The notes: a model not told the origin generated them from the letters alone. 44,958 nucleotides of DNA from Flavobacteriales bacterium (GCA_011525015.1 WTJC01000037.1:1-44958), one strand, 5' to 3'; shown: positions 26,991 through 36,395, counted from the first letter of the stretch. Made by a program: numbers and translations.

Positions 26991-27046
26991 GAACAGCTTA
27001 AGCCCTAAATTGTTTGGGTTATCTTTATAGAAACCTTAATCGATTT

Positions 27047-27478
27047 ATGCGTAAAATTTTGCTGTACAGCGCTGCTTTTTTTATGCTGAGTTCTTGTTCT
27101 ATACTCGGTGCTGTCGACTTCATTTGGCCTGAAATCACTTCTGCTCAACTCAAAACAATATATGGTGGTAGGCCTGAGCAAGAAATACAACAACGGTTGA
27201 TTATTGAATGCGGCAACGACGTTTTGCCTTCAACGCGGTTTTATGTAAAAATTAGAAAAGAGTGGTTGGAACTTAAAGCTTCAGATCAAACGCGCACTAC
27301 TTTTTTTGTCAACTTCGATAAATTAGAAGAGGTCAAAAGAACGGGCACTTCAGGAAGAAATGACAGTTCATCTGCGGTCTTGGTGAGAAGTTTTGATCTC
27401 AAAATACAAGGGGCTTACACCAAAAAAACCCAGCGCATTCAAGCACAAATTAACAGTAAACCAATCCTTAGACAGTAA
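27047..27478 (+). CDS. Small lipoprotein of unknown function
   Basis: 143 residues from the ATG at 27047. An upstream ATG at 27014 would place extra residues before the signal peptide and is not used. MRKILLYSAAFFMLSSCS is a lipoprotein signal with Cys 17. The remainder is a compact mixed fold with no recognised motif. The stop is five bases before the flippase gene, so it may be the first gene of that unit. A TATCTTTA box at 27020-27027 is a near-consensus promoter. Confidence 0.75.
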   Translation: MRKILLYSAAFFMLSSCSILGAVDFIWPEITSAQLKTIYGGRPEQEIQQRLIIECGNDVLPSTRFYVKIRKEWLELKASDQTRTTFFVNFDKLEEVKRTGTSGRNDSSSAVLVRSFDLKIQGAYTKKTQRIQAQINSKPILRQ

Positions 27479-27483
27479 CCCAT

Positions 27484-28896
27484 ATGAATGCAATGGCTTC
27501 TTTGTTTAGGCAAACGCTGGTCTACGGTTTTGCAACGGTTTTTCCCAGAGCCTTGTCTTTTCTTTTATTGCCCTTGTATACAGCAGTTTTCATAGACTCT
27601 TCGGGCTATGGTGAATACGTTTTAATTTATTCTTGGATCGCCATTTTTAACATACTCTTTTCCTATGGAATGGAGACTGCATTCTTCAGGTTTTTTCACA
27701 AAAACACCGACAAAGAGAACACCGTTTTTACGGCGCTCATCTCCCTTCTTGTGAGTTCTATAGCACTGGGCTTGTTGGGATACGTCCTAAGTCCTCAATT
27801 AGTTGAACTTACAGGAATAAGGCTCGAATTTTTGAGATATGTCGTGGCTATTTTGGTTTTAGACGCCTTAGTGGTCATTCCATTTGCCTTGTTGAGAGCG
27901 AAAGAAAAAGCGATGAAATACGCGATGATCAAATCATTGAGTGTGGCGGTAAACTTCGGATTTAATTTATTCTTTTTATTGCTTCTAGGAGCAGATCAAA
28001 ACGGAAAGGCGATTACCTACATTTTTTTAGCAAACATCATTGCAAGTGGATTCACATTACTCATTTTTGCTAATACTTATTTCAGTCAAAAAGGAACATT
28101 TGATTTGAAAATTTGGCAAAGCATGTTGAAGTATGCCTTGCCGGTTATGCTCGCAGGAATAGCCTTTACAATCAATGAGGTACTCGATAAAATCTTGATC
28201 AATCAAATGCTCTCGAGTAAAGAGGCGGGAATTTATGCCGCGTGTTACAAGTTGACAGTTTTTATGACCCTATTTGCGACTGCATTTAGAATGGGGGTTG
28301 AGCCCTTTTTCTTTAAACAGGCGAAAGCGGAAAATAGAAATCAGACCTATGCTTTAATTACACGCTTTTTTGTATCCTTTGGAGCCATCTTGTTTCTAAC
28401 TGTCGTGGTGTTTATAGAACCCATAGCACAGCTATTCATAGCCAAAGAACAATACTTAGAAGGCTTAAGCATAGTGCCTATTGTTTTATACGCAGCGCTG
28501 TTTTTAGGGATTTACCACAGCCTGTCAGTTTGGTATAAAATTATTGATAAGCCCATCATAGGCACTTATATTTCTTGGGGAGGAGCTTTGATTACATTGC
28601 TGATCAATATCATTTTTATTCCGCGATGGGGATATTATGCAGGGGCTATAGCGACCTTAAGCGCTTACTTTTTCATGGCCTTGCTTTCTTTTTTGCTTTC
28701 AAAGAAATTCAATCCAATTCCGTACGACTTAAAAAGCATTCTTACCTATTTGATATTGGCCTTAGTTTTAGCTTATATCGTTTATATCCCTTTTGATAAA
28801 GTTCTTTGGAAATCTGGAATTCTCCTTCTCGCTTTTAGTAGTTTTGTTCTGAGAAGAGAATTAAAACACTATAAAAATCAAGCGAATGAAAGTTAG
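27484..28896 (+). CDS. Oligosaccharide flippase family protein
   Basis: 470 residues with about 12-14 membrane helices. The start ([31 protein letters not shown]) and the segment [24 protein letters not shown] are typical of Wzx and related MOP-superfamily flippases. It would move lipid-linked polysaccharide units across the inner membrane. ATG codons at 27484 and 27493 are both possible. The final 11 bases overlap dut, which suggests translational coupling rather than a shared pathway. Confidence 0.92.
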   Translation: MNAMASLFRQTLVYGFATVFPRALSFLLLPLYTAVFIDSSGYGEYVLIYSWIAIFNILFSYGMETAFFRFFHKNTDKENTVFTALISLLVSSIALGLLGYVLSPQLVELTGIRLEFLRYVVAILVLDALVVIPFALLRAKEKAMKYAMIKSLSVAVNFGFNLFFLLLLGADQNGKAITYIFLANIIASGFTLLIFANTYFSQKGTFDLKIWQSMLKYALPVMLAGIAFTINEVLDKILINQMLSSKEAGIYAACYKLTVFMTLFATAFRMGVEPFFFKQAKAENRNQTYALITRFFVSFGAILFLTVVVFIEPIAQLFIAKEQYLEGLSIVPIVLYAALFLGIYHSLSVWYKIIDKPIIGTYISWGGALITLLINIIFIPRWGYYAGAIATLSAYFFMALLSFLLSKKFNPIPYDLKSILTYLILALVLAYIVYIPFDKVLWKSGILLLAFSSFVLRRELKHYKNQANES

Positions 28897-29320
28897 GATC
28901 ATCAATAAGTCCAATAACGACCTGCCTCAATACCAGACTGTAGCTTCTGCAGGAGTAGACATTAGAGCTAATAACGAAGAAACAATCGTGTTAGGCTCTT
29001 TAGAGCGCACAATTATACCGACCGGTTTATTTTTAGAAATTCCAGAAGGATATGAGGTTCAAGTTCGCCCTAGAAGCGGGTTAGCTGCAAAGCACGGAAT
29101 TACACTGCTCAATTCTCCAGGAACAATTGACGCAGATTACAGAGGTGAAATAGGGGTGATACTTGTAAATCTTTCAAAGGATGCATTCGAAATCAAGCAG
29201 GGAGAACGCATCGCTCAAATGGTGTTTTGTAAGCACGAGACCTTCGAATTTGAAGAAGTAGAGGAGCTCAGTGACTCTGAAAGAGGCTCAGGCGGTTTCG
29301 GAAGTACTGGAAAAAAATAA
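28886..29320 (+). CDS. dut: dUTP diphosphatase
   Basis: 144 residues, the normal trimeric dUTPase length. The five conserved motifs are visible: [44 protein letters not shown], and the C-terminal [10 protein letters not shown] that closes over the substrate. It hydrolyses dUTP to dUMP and pyrophosphate, keeping uracil out of DNA and supplying dTMP synthesis. It starts inside the flippase gene and is followed after 12 bases by the nucleotidyltransferase. Confidence 0.98.
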   Translation: MKVRIINKSNNDLPQYQTVASAGVDIRANNEETIVLGSLERTIIPTGLFLEIPEGYEVQVRPRSGLAAKHGITLLNSPGTIDADYRGEIGVILVNLSKDAFEIKQGERIAQMVFCKHETFEFEEVEELSDSERGSGGFGSTGKK

Positions 29321-29332
29321 ATTGATTCGAAA

Positions 29333-30355
29333 ATGAAAATAATAGTCCCAATGGCAGGAAGAGGTTCTCGGTTAAGGCCTCACACCCTCACCGTGCCAAA
29401 ACCTCTTGTTCCCGTAGCTGGCAAACCCATTGTACATCGATTGGTGAGCGATATTGCAGCCATAGTCGATCAGCCCATTGACGAAGTGGCCTTTGTCATC
29501 GGTGATCCAGCTTTTTTTGGAGATGAGGTTGTCGAGCAATTACACGAGCTGGCCAAAAGTCTAGGAGCGAAGTGCTCAATTTACAGGCAAGACCAACCCT
29601 TGGGCACAGGTCATGCCATTATGTGCGCTAAAGATTCATTGGATGGACCTGCAGTGGTAGCTTATGCAGACACCCTGATTCGAGCTGATTTCAAGATTGA
29701 TCAAAATGCAGATGCGGCCATTTGGGTAAAACAAGTAGATCAGCCAGAAGCCTATGGAGTAGTTGAACTCAACCCAAAAGGACATATTGTAGAATTGGTT
29801 GAAAAACCAAGTGAATTCGTTTCTGATTTAGCGGTTATAGGGATTTATTACTTCAAGCAAATCGCTGAATTAAGAGAAGAGCTACAAGCTGTTCTCGATC
29901 AGAACCTCACCCATGGAGGTGAATATCAAATAAACGACGGAATCAAAGGCATGATTCAAAAGGGCAAGATTTTTGTTACTGGTGAAGTAAGTGAATGGAT
30001 GGATTGTGGAAACAAAGACATAACCGTTGAGACCAACAAAAAAATGTTGGATTTCTTGCAAGAGGAGCAGCGTGAGACGCTTATCGCAGAAAACATCCAA
30101 AACACCAATTCGACGATTATTCCACCCTGTTTCATTGCTGAAGGAGTGCAGCTCATCAATGCCAAGATAGGGCCTCATGTATCTATAGGTTCGCAAACTG
30201 TTATAGAAAACAGCTCAGTATCTAACAGCATTATACAGTCACAGTCTGTGGTGAAAAACGCCGACTTAAAAGAGGCTATGATTGGAAATCAGGTTCATTT
30301 TGACGGATCTTTTACCAAGATAAGTATAGGGGATTACAGCGAACTAAAAGCTTAA
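29333..30355 (+). CDS. Sugar-phosphate nucleotidyltransferase with left-handed helix tail
   Basis: 340 residues. The N-terminal domain has the nucleotidyltransferase signature MAGRGSRLRPHT...PKPLVPVAGKP, plus QPLGTGHAIMCA and AYADT corresponding to the metal-binding aspartate. The end (about 265-335) has hexapeptide-like repeats (IGPHVSIGSQTVIENSSV) as in GlmU or archaeal-type bifunctional pyrophosphorylases. It would make a UDP- or dTDP-sugar for surface polysaccharide. The sugar is unknown. It follows dut and precedes the DUF4292 gene by seven bases. Confidence 0.92.
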   Translation: MKIIVPMAGRGSRLRPHTLTVPKPLVPVAGKPIVHRLVSDIAAIVDQPIDEVAFVIGDPAFFGDEVVEQLHELAKSLGAKCSIYRQDQPLGTGHAIMCAKDSLDGPAVVAYADTLIRADFKIDQNADAAIWVKQVDQPEAYGVVELNPKGHIVELVEKPSEFVSDLAVIGIYYFKQIAELREELQAVLDQNLTHGGEYQINDGIKGMIQKGKIFVTGEVSEWMDCGNKDITVETNKKMLDFLQEEQRETLIAENIQNTNSTIIPPCFIAEGVQLINAKIGPHVSIGSQTVIENSSVSNSIIQSQSVVKNADLKEAMIGNQVHFDGSFTKISIGDYSELKA

Positions 30356-30362
30356 CAGCATT

Positions 30363-31124
30363 ATGAATACGACGAAACGCTTCAGTTATTTAATTCTACT
30401 TTTAGGAGTGATGTCTTGTGGAGTAAAGAAAGCAAGCGTTGAAGCGGATAATACCGTCTTAGCGACCAGCAAGTCTTCTCTTATTGAGCAGAGTCAAAAG
30501 GCAATTGAACTCAATTCGCTCAGGGGGCGTTTACGAATGTCGTTAAACAACAATGGAAAAAACCAAACGGTTACCAGCACAGTGCGTTTTGAACGTGATT
30601 CAGCTCTGCTGATTTCAGCACCATTCGGAGTATTAAAGGCCTATCTTGATCAAGAACGATTGAGCTATTACAACAAATTAGAACGCTCTTATTTTGATGG
30701 GGATTACAACTATTTACAAGAGTTAATTGGTGTTGAGCTAAACTTTACCCAATTGCAAAATCTACTCTTTGCGAAACCCTTGATCGATGTAAATTCGAGA
30801 AGGGCATTTCTTCTTAAAAGCGAAGACTCCTATTGGGTGTTGACCAACAAGAATAAAAAAGCCTACGACTTTAGTTTGCGATTTGACAAACAAACACTGC
30901 AGCTCATAGCTCAAGATTACCGCATTTCAAAAAGTAATCAAGGGGCTCGTATTACCTATGCGTACCAAAAAGCGTCAGACTTTTATCCCAACCGTATCAC
31001 ATTACAATCCCTCGTGGAGGGAACAGATATAGAAGTAGACCTGCAATGGACACAGGCTGAATACAACCGGAAAGTTCAATTTAATTACAATATCCCCCCT
31101 GGATATAAAAGTATTTTAGAATGA
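30363..31124 (+). CDS. DUF4292 lipoprotein (LolA/LolB-like)
   Basis: 253 residues. A lipobox sits at VMSC (Cys 19). The following region begins with LRGRLRMSLNNNGKNQTVT and has alternating strands (VRFERDSALLISAPFGVLKAYL), which matches DUF4292, a family related to LolA/LolB outer-membrane lipoprotein carriers. A role in moving lipoproteins or lipids at the outer membrane is suggested by that relation but unproved. The last bases overlap the EnvC-like gene as ATGA. Confidence 0.87.
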   Translation: MNTTKRFSYLILLLGVMSCGVKKASVEADNTVLATSKSSLIEQSQKAIELNSLRGRLRMSLNNNGKNQTVTSTVRFERDSALLISAPFGVLKAYLDQERLSYYNKLERSYFDGDYNYLQELIGVELNFTQLQNLLFAKPLIDVNSRRAFLLKSEDSYWVLTNKNKKAYDFSLRFDKQTLQLIAQDYRISKSNQGARITYAYQKASDFYPNRITLQSLVEGTDIEVDLQWTQAEYNRKVQFNYNIPPGYKSILE

Positions 31125-32320
31125 AGGGTAAACTGCTTTTTATATTTCTTTTAAGCTTTTCGAGCCTTGTTGCGCAGCGCACAGAAGATCAAAAAAATCT
31201 AGAGAGAAGAAAGCAAGAACTCAATCGTGAAATACAAAACATCAATGCACTGCTCTTAAAAGAACAAAAGCAAGAAGGCTCAGTTTTAGAAGAGCTTCGT
31301 GCCTTAGGTCAACAATCGACTGCAATCCGCAGGGTGATTCAAATAACCAATCAACAAATTCAAATTCTCGAAGAACAAATAGAAAACAACGAAACACAGG
31401 CGGCTGAACTCAAAGAAACCCTGAGGATTTTAAAAGAAGATTACGCTCTGATGATTCGCAAATCCTATCAGAAAAACTTAGAGAAAAACAGATTGATGTT
31501 TTTATTGTCTGCAAAGAGCTTTAAGGAGGCGTATAAGCGATGGGATTACATGATTCAATACGCAGATTTTAGAAAATCTCAAGGGGAGAAAATAGAACAA
31601 AGCCAGGTCGAACTCGAACGTGTAAATCAAGAACTACTCGGCCAATTAAAAGAGAAACAAAGCCTGTTAGACGAGAATACTTACGCAAGAGCTAATTTAC
31701 TCTCACAGCGCAAACGACAAGAGTCGATACTCACTACGATTCGACAAAACGAATCCAAGTATCAAAAAGAAATCGAGGCAAAAATTGCTGAACAACGAAG
31801 AATCGATCAAGAGATTAGAAGTTTAATTGAACGGGAGATTAAAAAGTCAAGCTCGAGCAGAAACACAGCTACTTTTGAGTTGACACCTGAGGCCAGGATA
31901 ATTGCAGGGAACTTCGCTGCGAACAAAGGAAATCATATTTGGCCGGTTGAAAAAGGAATTAAAAGTGAAGGATTCGGTCAGTACACAGACAAGTTATATC
32001 CTGGATTAAAGCTAAACAACAACGGCGTCACCATTGCAACAGAACAAGGTGCTGTAGCGCGATCAATCTACGAAGGTCAGGTAATGACCATTATGACCAA
32101 CAGACAAGGAATTAAAGGCGTTTATGTCAGACACGGGGATTATATTACCATGTATTACAACTTAGAAAGCGTCTATGTCAAAGAAGGTCAAAAAATTGAA
32201 GCTAAAACATCATTAGGGGTTATTCACACTGACAAAATAGAGAATGTCACCAAGCTGAAGTTTTACGTTTATAAAAACAAAGAGCGCTTGAATCCTGAAA
32301 CTTGGGTCAATAAGTTATAG
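31121..32320 (+). CDS. EnvC-like murein hydrolase activator with degenerate LytM domain
   Basis: 399 residues. Signal peptide (about 1-18, cleavage near VAQ), a long Gln/Glu-rich coiled coil (about 20-240), and a C-terminal LytM-like domain (about 270-399). The zinc-site residues of active M23 enzymes are missing: the H-x-x-x-D position reads N300 and T304, and the HLH position reads K378-L-K380. This is the pattern of EnvC, which activates amidases at the division site rather than cutting peptides itself. So despite being named as a peptidase in many annotations it is probably non-catalytic. Start overlaps the DUF4292 gene (ATGA). Confidence 0.9.
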   Translation: MKGKLLFIFLLSFSSLVAQRTEDQKNLERRKQELNREIQNINALLLKEQKQEGSVLEELRALGQQSTAIRRVIQITNQQIQILEEQIENNETQAAELKETLRILKEDYALMIRKSYQKNLEKNRLMFLLSAKSFKEAYKRWDYMIQYADFRKSQGEKIEQSQVELERVNQELLGQLKEKQSLLDENTYARANLLSQRKRQESILTTIRQNESKYQKEIEAKIAEQRRIDQEIRSLIEREIKKSSSSRNTATFELTPEARIIAGNFAANKGNHIWPVEKGIKSEGFGQYTDKLYPGLKLNNNGVTIATEQGAVARSIYEGQVMTIMTNRQGIKGVYVRHGDYITMYYNLESVYVKEGQKIEAKTSLGVIHTDKIENVTKLKFYVYKNKERLNPETWVNKL

Positions 32321-32332
32321 CCGAAGTCGACC

Positions 32333-32842
32333 TTACTCAAAAATTGCCTTCAATTCGTGGGCCTCAGCAGGTTTCATTTTACCTGCCAACACTAAACTCA
32401 ACTGTCTTCTTCTTAAGGCACCATTGAAGCGTTCTATTTCAAGAGCAGTCTCAGGAATAAGTTCAGGAACTGAGGTGGGTTTTCCGGCTTCATCTACAGC
32501 AACAAAGGTGTAAATGGCTTCGTTTACTTTTGTTTTTACCCCAGAAATTCGGTCTTCGGTCCAAACATCTATAAAAACTTCCATAGAGGTATTAAATGAC
32601 CTTGAAACACTGGCTTCTAAACTCAGAATACTTCCAACAGGAACAGCGTTGTTGAAGGCAACATGATTAACAGAGGCTGTAACTGCGATGCGCTGACTAT
32701 GTCTTTGCGCCGTGATATAAGCGGCTCGATCCATTCTAGCCAGTAGTTCTCCTCCAAAAAGGTGGTTGAGGTGATTGGTCTCACTTGGAAGAACCATGTC
32801 AGTCGTTGTAGTTCTTGATTCAGAAGGCGTTTTACCTTTCAT
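32333..32842 (-). CDS. Acyl-CoA thioesterase (hotdog fold)
   Basis: 169 residues. The hotdog signature ETNHLNHLFGGELLARMDRAAYITAQRH places it with acyl-CoA thioesterase II-type/YciA proteins that hydrolyse fatty acyl-CoA to free acid and CoA. The helix after the loop contains the family's Met-Asp pair. No signal peptide, so cytosolic. It starts nine bases after the SPOR-protein gene on the same strand and probably shares its transcript. Its stop is convergent with the EnvC-like gene. Confidence 0.93.
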   Translation of the reverse strand: MKGKTPSESRTTTTDMVLPSETNHLNHLFGGELLARMDRAAYITAQRHSQRIAVTASVNHVAFNNAVPVGSILSLEASVSRSFNTSMEVFIDVWTEDRISGVKTKVNEAIYTFVAVDEAGKPTSVPELIPETALEIERFNGALRRRQLSLVLAGKMKPAEAHELKAIFE

Positions 32843-32851
32843 ATCTCTTGT

Positions 32852-33850
32852 TTATTCAGAAATTTCTATTTCATCGACCAAAATCCAGGCATTGGGTTCG
32901 ATAGAAGATTTAATCTCGTCTAAATAGGCCTGAGCTTCGGGATAAGATGTAAAGCTTTTATAGGCGACGTGATGCATGGTTTGCTCGGCGTCTTCGGCCA
33001 TTTGACTTGTACGGTATTCAGCTGTAATTCCTTTTTCTGCAAGGGTACTAATGTGTCGTTCGGCATTCGCTTTGCTTCTAAATGATCCGGCTACAACATT
33101 ATAGCGCTTGACAACTTTCACCTCTATGGCTGGAAGTTCTATAGGACTTTCAGCATAAAAGGTTTGACCTTCAATACTTTTTAAAACCTGTTCATTGGCT
33201 GCAGCTTCATCTGCCGCCAGCATTTTTTGATATTGAGAATAAAAGTAAAAACCGCTAACTACGAGTGAAACCACGAGTAAGCTTAAGGCCGAGTACTTAA
33301 ACCAAGGATTTACATCTGCACTTTCTTCTTTGACCAAATCAAGTTTTTCGGCAACAACTTGTTCATTGAGTTGGTAAGCAGCTAAGCTCTCTGCCTTTAG
33401 ATCTTGGGTTACTTTTTCTTCAAGGGGAACTCCTTTTGCTATTGATGGAATTTCAACTACTCCAAGACCATAGGAGCTCTTTAAAAGACTTTGTTTGGCA
33501 AACGAACTCACCACTACACTGTCGTTGGTTTTTTCTAATACGCCAAGCCCTTCAATTTGTACTTTTTCTCCTAAGGCCAGCTTACTTTGCCAACTTTTGA
33601 CCAGCTTTTTAACAGCCTTTTCTATCTCGGCTATACTTCTGTCTTCTTTTTGAGCGATGTGTTCACAGAGTACGCCATCGTTTTCTTGAAGGTAGGGATT
33701 GAAGCTAATGCTCTTGTGCGGAGGCATTAAGTGACCTTGATCGGCAAATGCAGCCGCCCCAGATGCGTTGGTCACAAAGGCCCCAAATTCGGGCATGACC
33801 ACAAACGGTTTGGAGTAGAGTAAGCTACTGATATGCATTCCGATATCCAT
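32852..33850 (-). CDS. HU-CCDC81 and SPOR domain membrane protein
   Basis: 332 residues. The N-terminal part has two HU-CCDC81-like segments (starting ISSLLYSKPFVVMPEFGAFV, and LGEKVQIEGLGVLEK). A membrane helix follows at about 190-210 (SALSLLVVSLVVSGFYF), then a SPOR domain at about 255-325 (VVAGSFRSKANAERH...). SPOR domains bind denuded septal peptidoglycan, so this is likely a division-site or peptidoglycan-sensing protein with a cytosolic DNA- or protein-binding end. It is encoded upstream of the thioesterase. Confidence 0.88.
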   Translation of the reverse strand: MDIGMHISSLLYSKPFVVMPEFGAFVTNASGAAAFADQGHLMPPHKSISFNPYLQENDGVLCEHIAQKEDRSIAEIEKAVKKLVKSWQSKLALGEKVQIEGLGVLEKTNDSVVVSSFAKQSLLKSSYGLGVVEIPSIAKGVPLEEKVTQDLKAESLAAYQLNEQVVAEKLDLVKEESADVNPWFKYSALSLLVVSLVVSGFYFYSQYQKMLAADEAAANEQVLKSIEGQTFYAESPIELPAIEVKVVKRYNVVAGSFRSKANAERHISTLAEKGITAEYRTSQMAEDAEQTMHHVAYKSFTSYPEAQAYLDEIKSSIEPNAWILVDEIEISE

Positions 33851-33953
33851 ATTGCAAATATCTATATTATAACTGATATGTTTTTACAGTGAAACAAAAG
33901 AAAATTACACAAAAATACCTTCTATTAAAACGCAAGAAATCTATCACGTAGTA

Positions 33954-34973
33954 TTGAGAAACCTCAAGACTGATCTGCAATTCAACTTGAATGAATTAAA
34001 GCACGAATTGCATGACATCGATAGAGTGGTTGAAAAGTTAGCCTTGCGGATAAGTCCTGAGCAATTCAAGCAAGCAAAATCAGAGCTCGAACAAGCCTTA
34101 CAAGCTGAAATGAAGTGGGTGTTATTGAGTGACAAAAACTACCCCGTATTATTGAGACAATGCGACGAGCCCCCATTGATTCTTTATTACAGAGGCGATA
34201 TCTCCTTGCTGAATAAAAGCTTAAGTCGAGTGCTGAGCATAGTGGGCACAAGAAAAATGACGGCCTATGGGTCTTATTTAATTCGAAGCTGTATTCAAGA
34301 ATGGGCTTCGTTAAGCCCTGTCATCGTTAGCGGTTTGGCTTACGGAGTAGACTATTGTGCGCAAGAGCTAGCGGTAAGTTCAGATTTAAAAACCGTACAG
34401 GTTTGTGCCCATGGGCTCGATCTTGTATATCCTCAAAAGCACCGAACTTTATTTAAAGCGATAGAACGAGACGGTTTGGTGTTGAGTGAATACCCTCCTG
34501 GAACGGCACCTTTAAAACATCATTTTCTTCGAAGAAATAGAATTATTGCAGGGGTTTCTTGGGCGACATTGGTGGTTGAATCGGCGCTAAAAGGAGGAAG
34601 CTTGACTACAGCTCAATACGCTTTTGATTACAACAGACCCCTTTTTTGTTTCCCAGGGAGAACGACGGACACCTACAGTCAGGGGTGTAATTTGCTCATT
34701 CGTCAACAAAAGGCAATCGGGGTACTGTCAGCTTTTGATATTGCGAGAGAATTGAATTGGCCTTTAGAGAAAACAGAAGCCTGTTCAAAGCAAAAACTAC
34801 ATCCTTTGGAGCTCCGCATTATGGAATTGGCTCAAAGACAATTGAAAATATCCACTCGAGAGCTTATGGAGAAATTAAAGTGTTCAAAAGAGGAGCTCAC
34901 CCTTGCTCTAGTTCGCCTTGAGCACAAGGCTTATTTGAAAAGAACAAATGGATATTGGTATGAAAAAGTGTGA
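33954..34973 (+). CDS. dprA: DNA-processing protein DprA, no ATG start
   Basis: 339 residues counted from a TTG at 33954. The Rossmann core is present: SIVGTRKMTAYG, VSGLAYGVDYCAQ, VCAHGLDLVYP, SEYPPGTAPLKHHFLRRNRIIAGVS, VVESALKGGSLTTAQYA, and NLLIRQQKAIGV, then a DML1-like winged-helix tail (about 270-335). DprA loads RecA on incoming single-stranded DNA during transformation. The usual N-terminal helix-hairpin-helix region is poorly recognisable here, and no ATG occurs before residue 53; the frame is open upstream to 33873 without ATG. The start is therefore uncertain. Confidence 0.92.
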   Translation: MRNLKTDLQFNLNELKHELHDIDRVVEKLALRISPEQFKQAKSELEQALQAEMKWVLLSDKNYPVLLRQCDEPPLILYYRGDISLLNKSLSRVLSIVGTRKMTAYGSYLIRSCIQEWASLSPVIVSGLAYGVDYCAQELAVSSDLKTVQVCAHGLDLVYPQKHRTLFKAIERDGLVLSEYPPGTAPLKHHFLRRNRIIAGVSWATLVVESALKGGSLTTAQYAFDYNRPLFCFPGRTTDTYSQGCNLLIRQQKAIGVLSAFDIARELNWPLEKTEACSKQKLHPLELRIMELAQRQLKISTRELMEKLKCSKEELTLALVRLEHKAYLKRTNGYWYEKV

Positions 34974-34977
34974 TGAA

Positions 34978-35946
34978 CTAGTATCCTAATTTAGTTCTGA
35001 CGCGCTTTAATACTTCCTCGGCTTTAGATTGAGCTTTTTGTGCTCCACTCCACAAAACCTGGTCTATTTCGGACTTGTTATCCATGAAGTAATGAAACTT
35101 TTCCATAGGTTCTTTGAACTTGTTTTGAATCAGTTCTAAAAGTTCTTTTTTGGCATGTCCATAGCCGTAACCGCCCGCGAGATAGTTTGCGCTCATTTCT
35201 TCAATAGCCTCTTGTGACGCCAATAGTTTAAACAAGTTGAACACATTGTCGTTACTTGGATCTTTAGGTTCTTCAAGGGCTTTAGAGTCAGTTTGAATTC
35301 CCATGATCGTTTTTTTGAGTTTTTTAGGCTCGTCAAAAAGAGTAATGGTGTTGTCTTTGCTCTTGCTCATTTTTTCGCCATCTGTACCGGGCACATACAT
35401 GGTTTCTTCACTGATTTGCGCCTCGGGTAAAACGAAGGTCTCTCCAAATTTTGCGTGAAATCGCTGAGCCACATCCCTGGTCATTTCCAAGTGTTGCAGC
35501 TGATCTTTCCCTACAGGAACGATATCAGCATCATAGAGCAAGATATCAGCGGCCATCAACATAGGATAAGTAAAAAGGCCTGCATTAACGTCTTCAAGTC
35601 GATCGGCCTTGTCTTTAAAAGAATGGGCCAGGGTGAGTCTTTGATATGGAAAAAAACAGTTTAAATACCAGGCGAGCTCGGTGACTTGCGGCACATCGCT
35701 TTGCCTGTAAAAAACTGTAGAATCAGTGTCTAATCCAAAGGCGAGCCATGTCGCTGCTGTGGCGTAAGTATTTTGTCTTAGGGCTTGGCCGTCTTTAATT
35801 TGAGTCAAAGAATGCATGTCAGCAATAAACAGGTATGACTCATTATCGGGCTGATTAGAGAGGCTAATCGCGGGTAAGATAGCGCCAAGTATATTACCTA
35901 AGTGAGGAGTGCCGGTGCTTTGAATACCGGTCAGGATTCTAGACAT
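34978..35946 (-). CDS. trpS: Tryptophan--tRNA ligase
   Basis: 322 residues, the normal bacterial length. The class I signatures are the HIGH-like TPHLGN and the KMSKS loop in GEKMSKSKDNT. It also shows FIADMHSLTQ and YPMLMAADILLYDADIVPVGKDQ, typical of TrpRS. It charges tRNA-Trp. The gene is convergent with dprA (four bases between stops) and stands alone on its strand. A box CTTAATTTG upstream matches the -7 consensus poorly. Confidence 0.98.
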   Translation of the reverse strand: MSRILTGIQSTGTPHLGNILGAILPAISLSNQPDNESYLFIADMHSLTQIKDGQALRQNTYATAATWLAFGLDTDSTVFYRQSDVPQVTELAWYLNCFFPYQRLTLAHSFKDKADRLEDVNAGLFTYPMLMAADILLYDADIVPVGKDQLQHLEMTRDVAQRFHAKFGETFVLPEAQISEETMYVPGTDGEKMSKSKDNTITLFDEPKKLKKTIMGIQTDSKALEEPKDPSNDNVFNLFKLLASQEAIEEMSANYLAGGYGYGHAKKELLELIQNKFKEPMEKFHYFMDNKSEIDQVLWSGAQKAQSKAEEVLKRVRTKLGY

Positions 35947-36009
35947 TGCGTTTTATTTTGAGGTACAAATTAAGCGCATCTAGGGGTTTAAAAAAATAAA
36001 AATCAAATT

Positions 36010-36321
36010 TTACTGTTTGGCAAAAAAGAAGTTTTGAAATCGTTCCACAAATGAATTTGATCTGCGTCTTTGAAAAGCTAAGTTTACACCTCTACAAACT
36101 CCCTCCTGTGAAACAGGATAATGGGCTTGAACCGCTTGAACGACCTTGCTGTAATCATTGTCGTAGAGTTGTAATACAGCCTCTTTCATTCGAGAACCAT
36201 AAAACTCTGCTGAAGGGATGCCTGTTTTGTCTGAAAATATCTGAACAATTTTATCAGTTTCTGAGTTTCTTCTATTTTTTGAAATCATTGAAATCAGTGT
36301 TAAAATCGTTAGTTTTTCCAT
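36010..36321 (-). CDS. Unrecognised small helical protein
   Basis: 103 residues. No signal peptide or membrane segment is convincing, though the first 13 residues (MEKLTILTLISMI) are hydrophobic; an internal Met at residue 12 is an alternative start. The rest is rich in helices with positive charges (RRRSNSFVERFQ). The spacing of the DKIVQIFSDKTGIPSAEF and GSRMKEAVLQLY segments faintly recalls the helix arrangement of DnaA domain IV, but the RDHTTV signature is absent, so I do not claim it. It faces the maleate-isomerase-like gene across an AT-rich region with a repeated motif. The antisense frame over the same bases looks like a shadow. Confidence 0.55.
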   Translation of the reverse strand: MEKLTILTLISMISKNRRNSETDKIVQIFSDKTGIPSAEFYGSRMKEAVLQLYDNDYSKVVQAVQAHYPVSQEGVCRGVNLAFQRRRSNSFVERFQNFFFAKQ

Positions 36322-36382
36322 TGGTTTTGAGGTTTTCGTAGTGTTAGTCGTATAAAGCTTGTAGCGAAATTCTTATAAATCT

Positions 36383-36395
36383 AAAGTTATTAACA
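36383..36395. repeat. First copy of a 13-bp motif
   Basis: AAAGTTATTAACA; its core GTTATTAAC is an odd palindrome (GTTA-T-TAAC). It lies 61 bases upstream of the small protein gene start at 36321 and is repeated exactly at 36473-36485. Confidence 0.65.

Noticed and set aside
26990-27030. Terminator after atpG
   Set aside because: AAGCCC and GGGTT give five pairs including a wobble, with no T-run of note.
36051-36341. Plus-strand reading frame antisense to the small unrecognised protein
   Set aside because: Its product is rich in Phe, Leu, Ser and Cys with no clear segments, the usual composition of an antisense shadow; the minus-strand frame is the better candidate but is itself uncertain.
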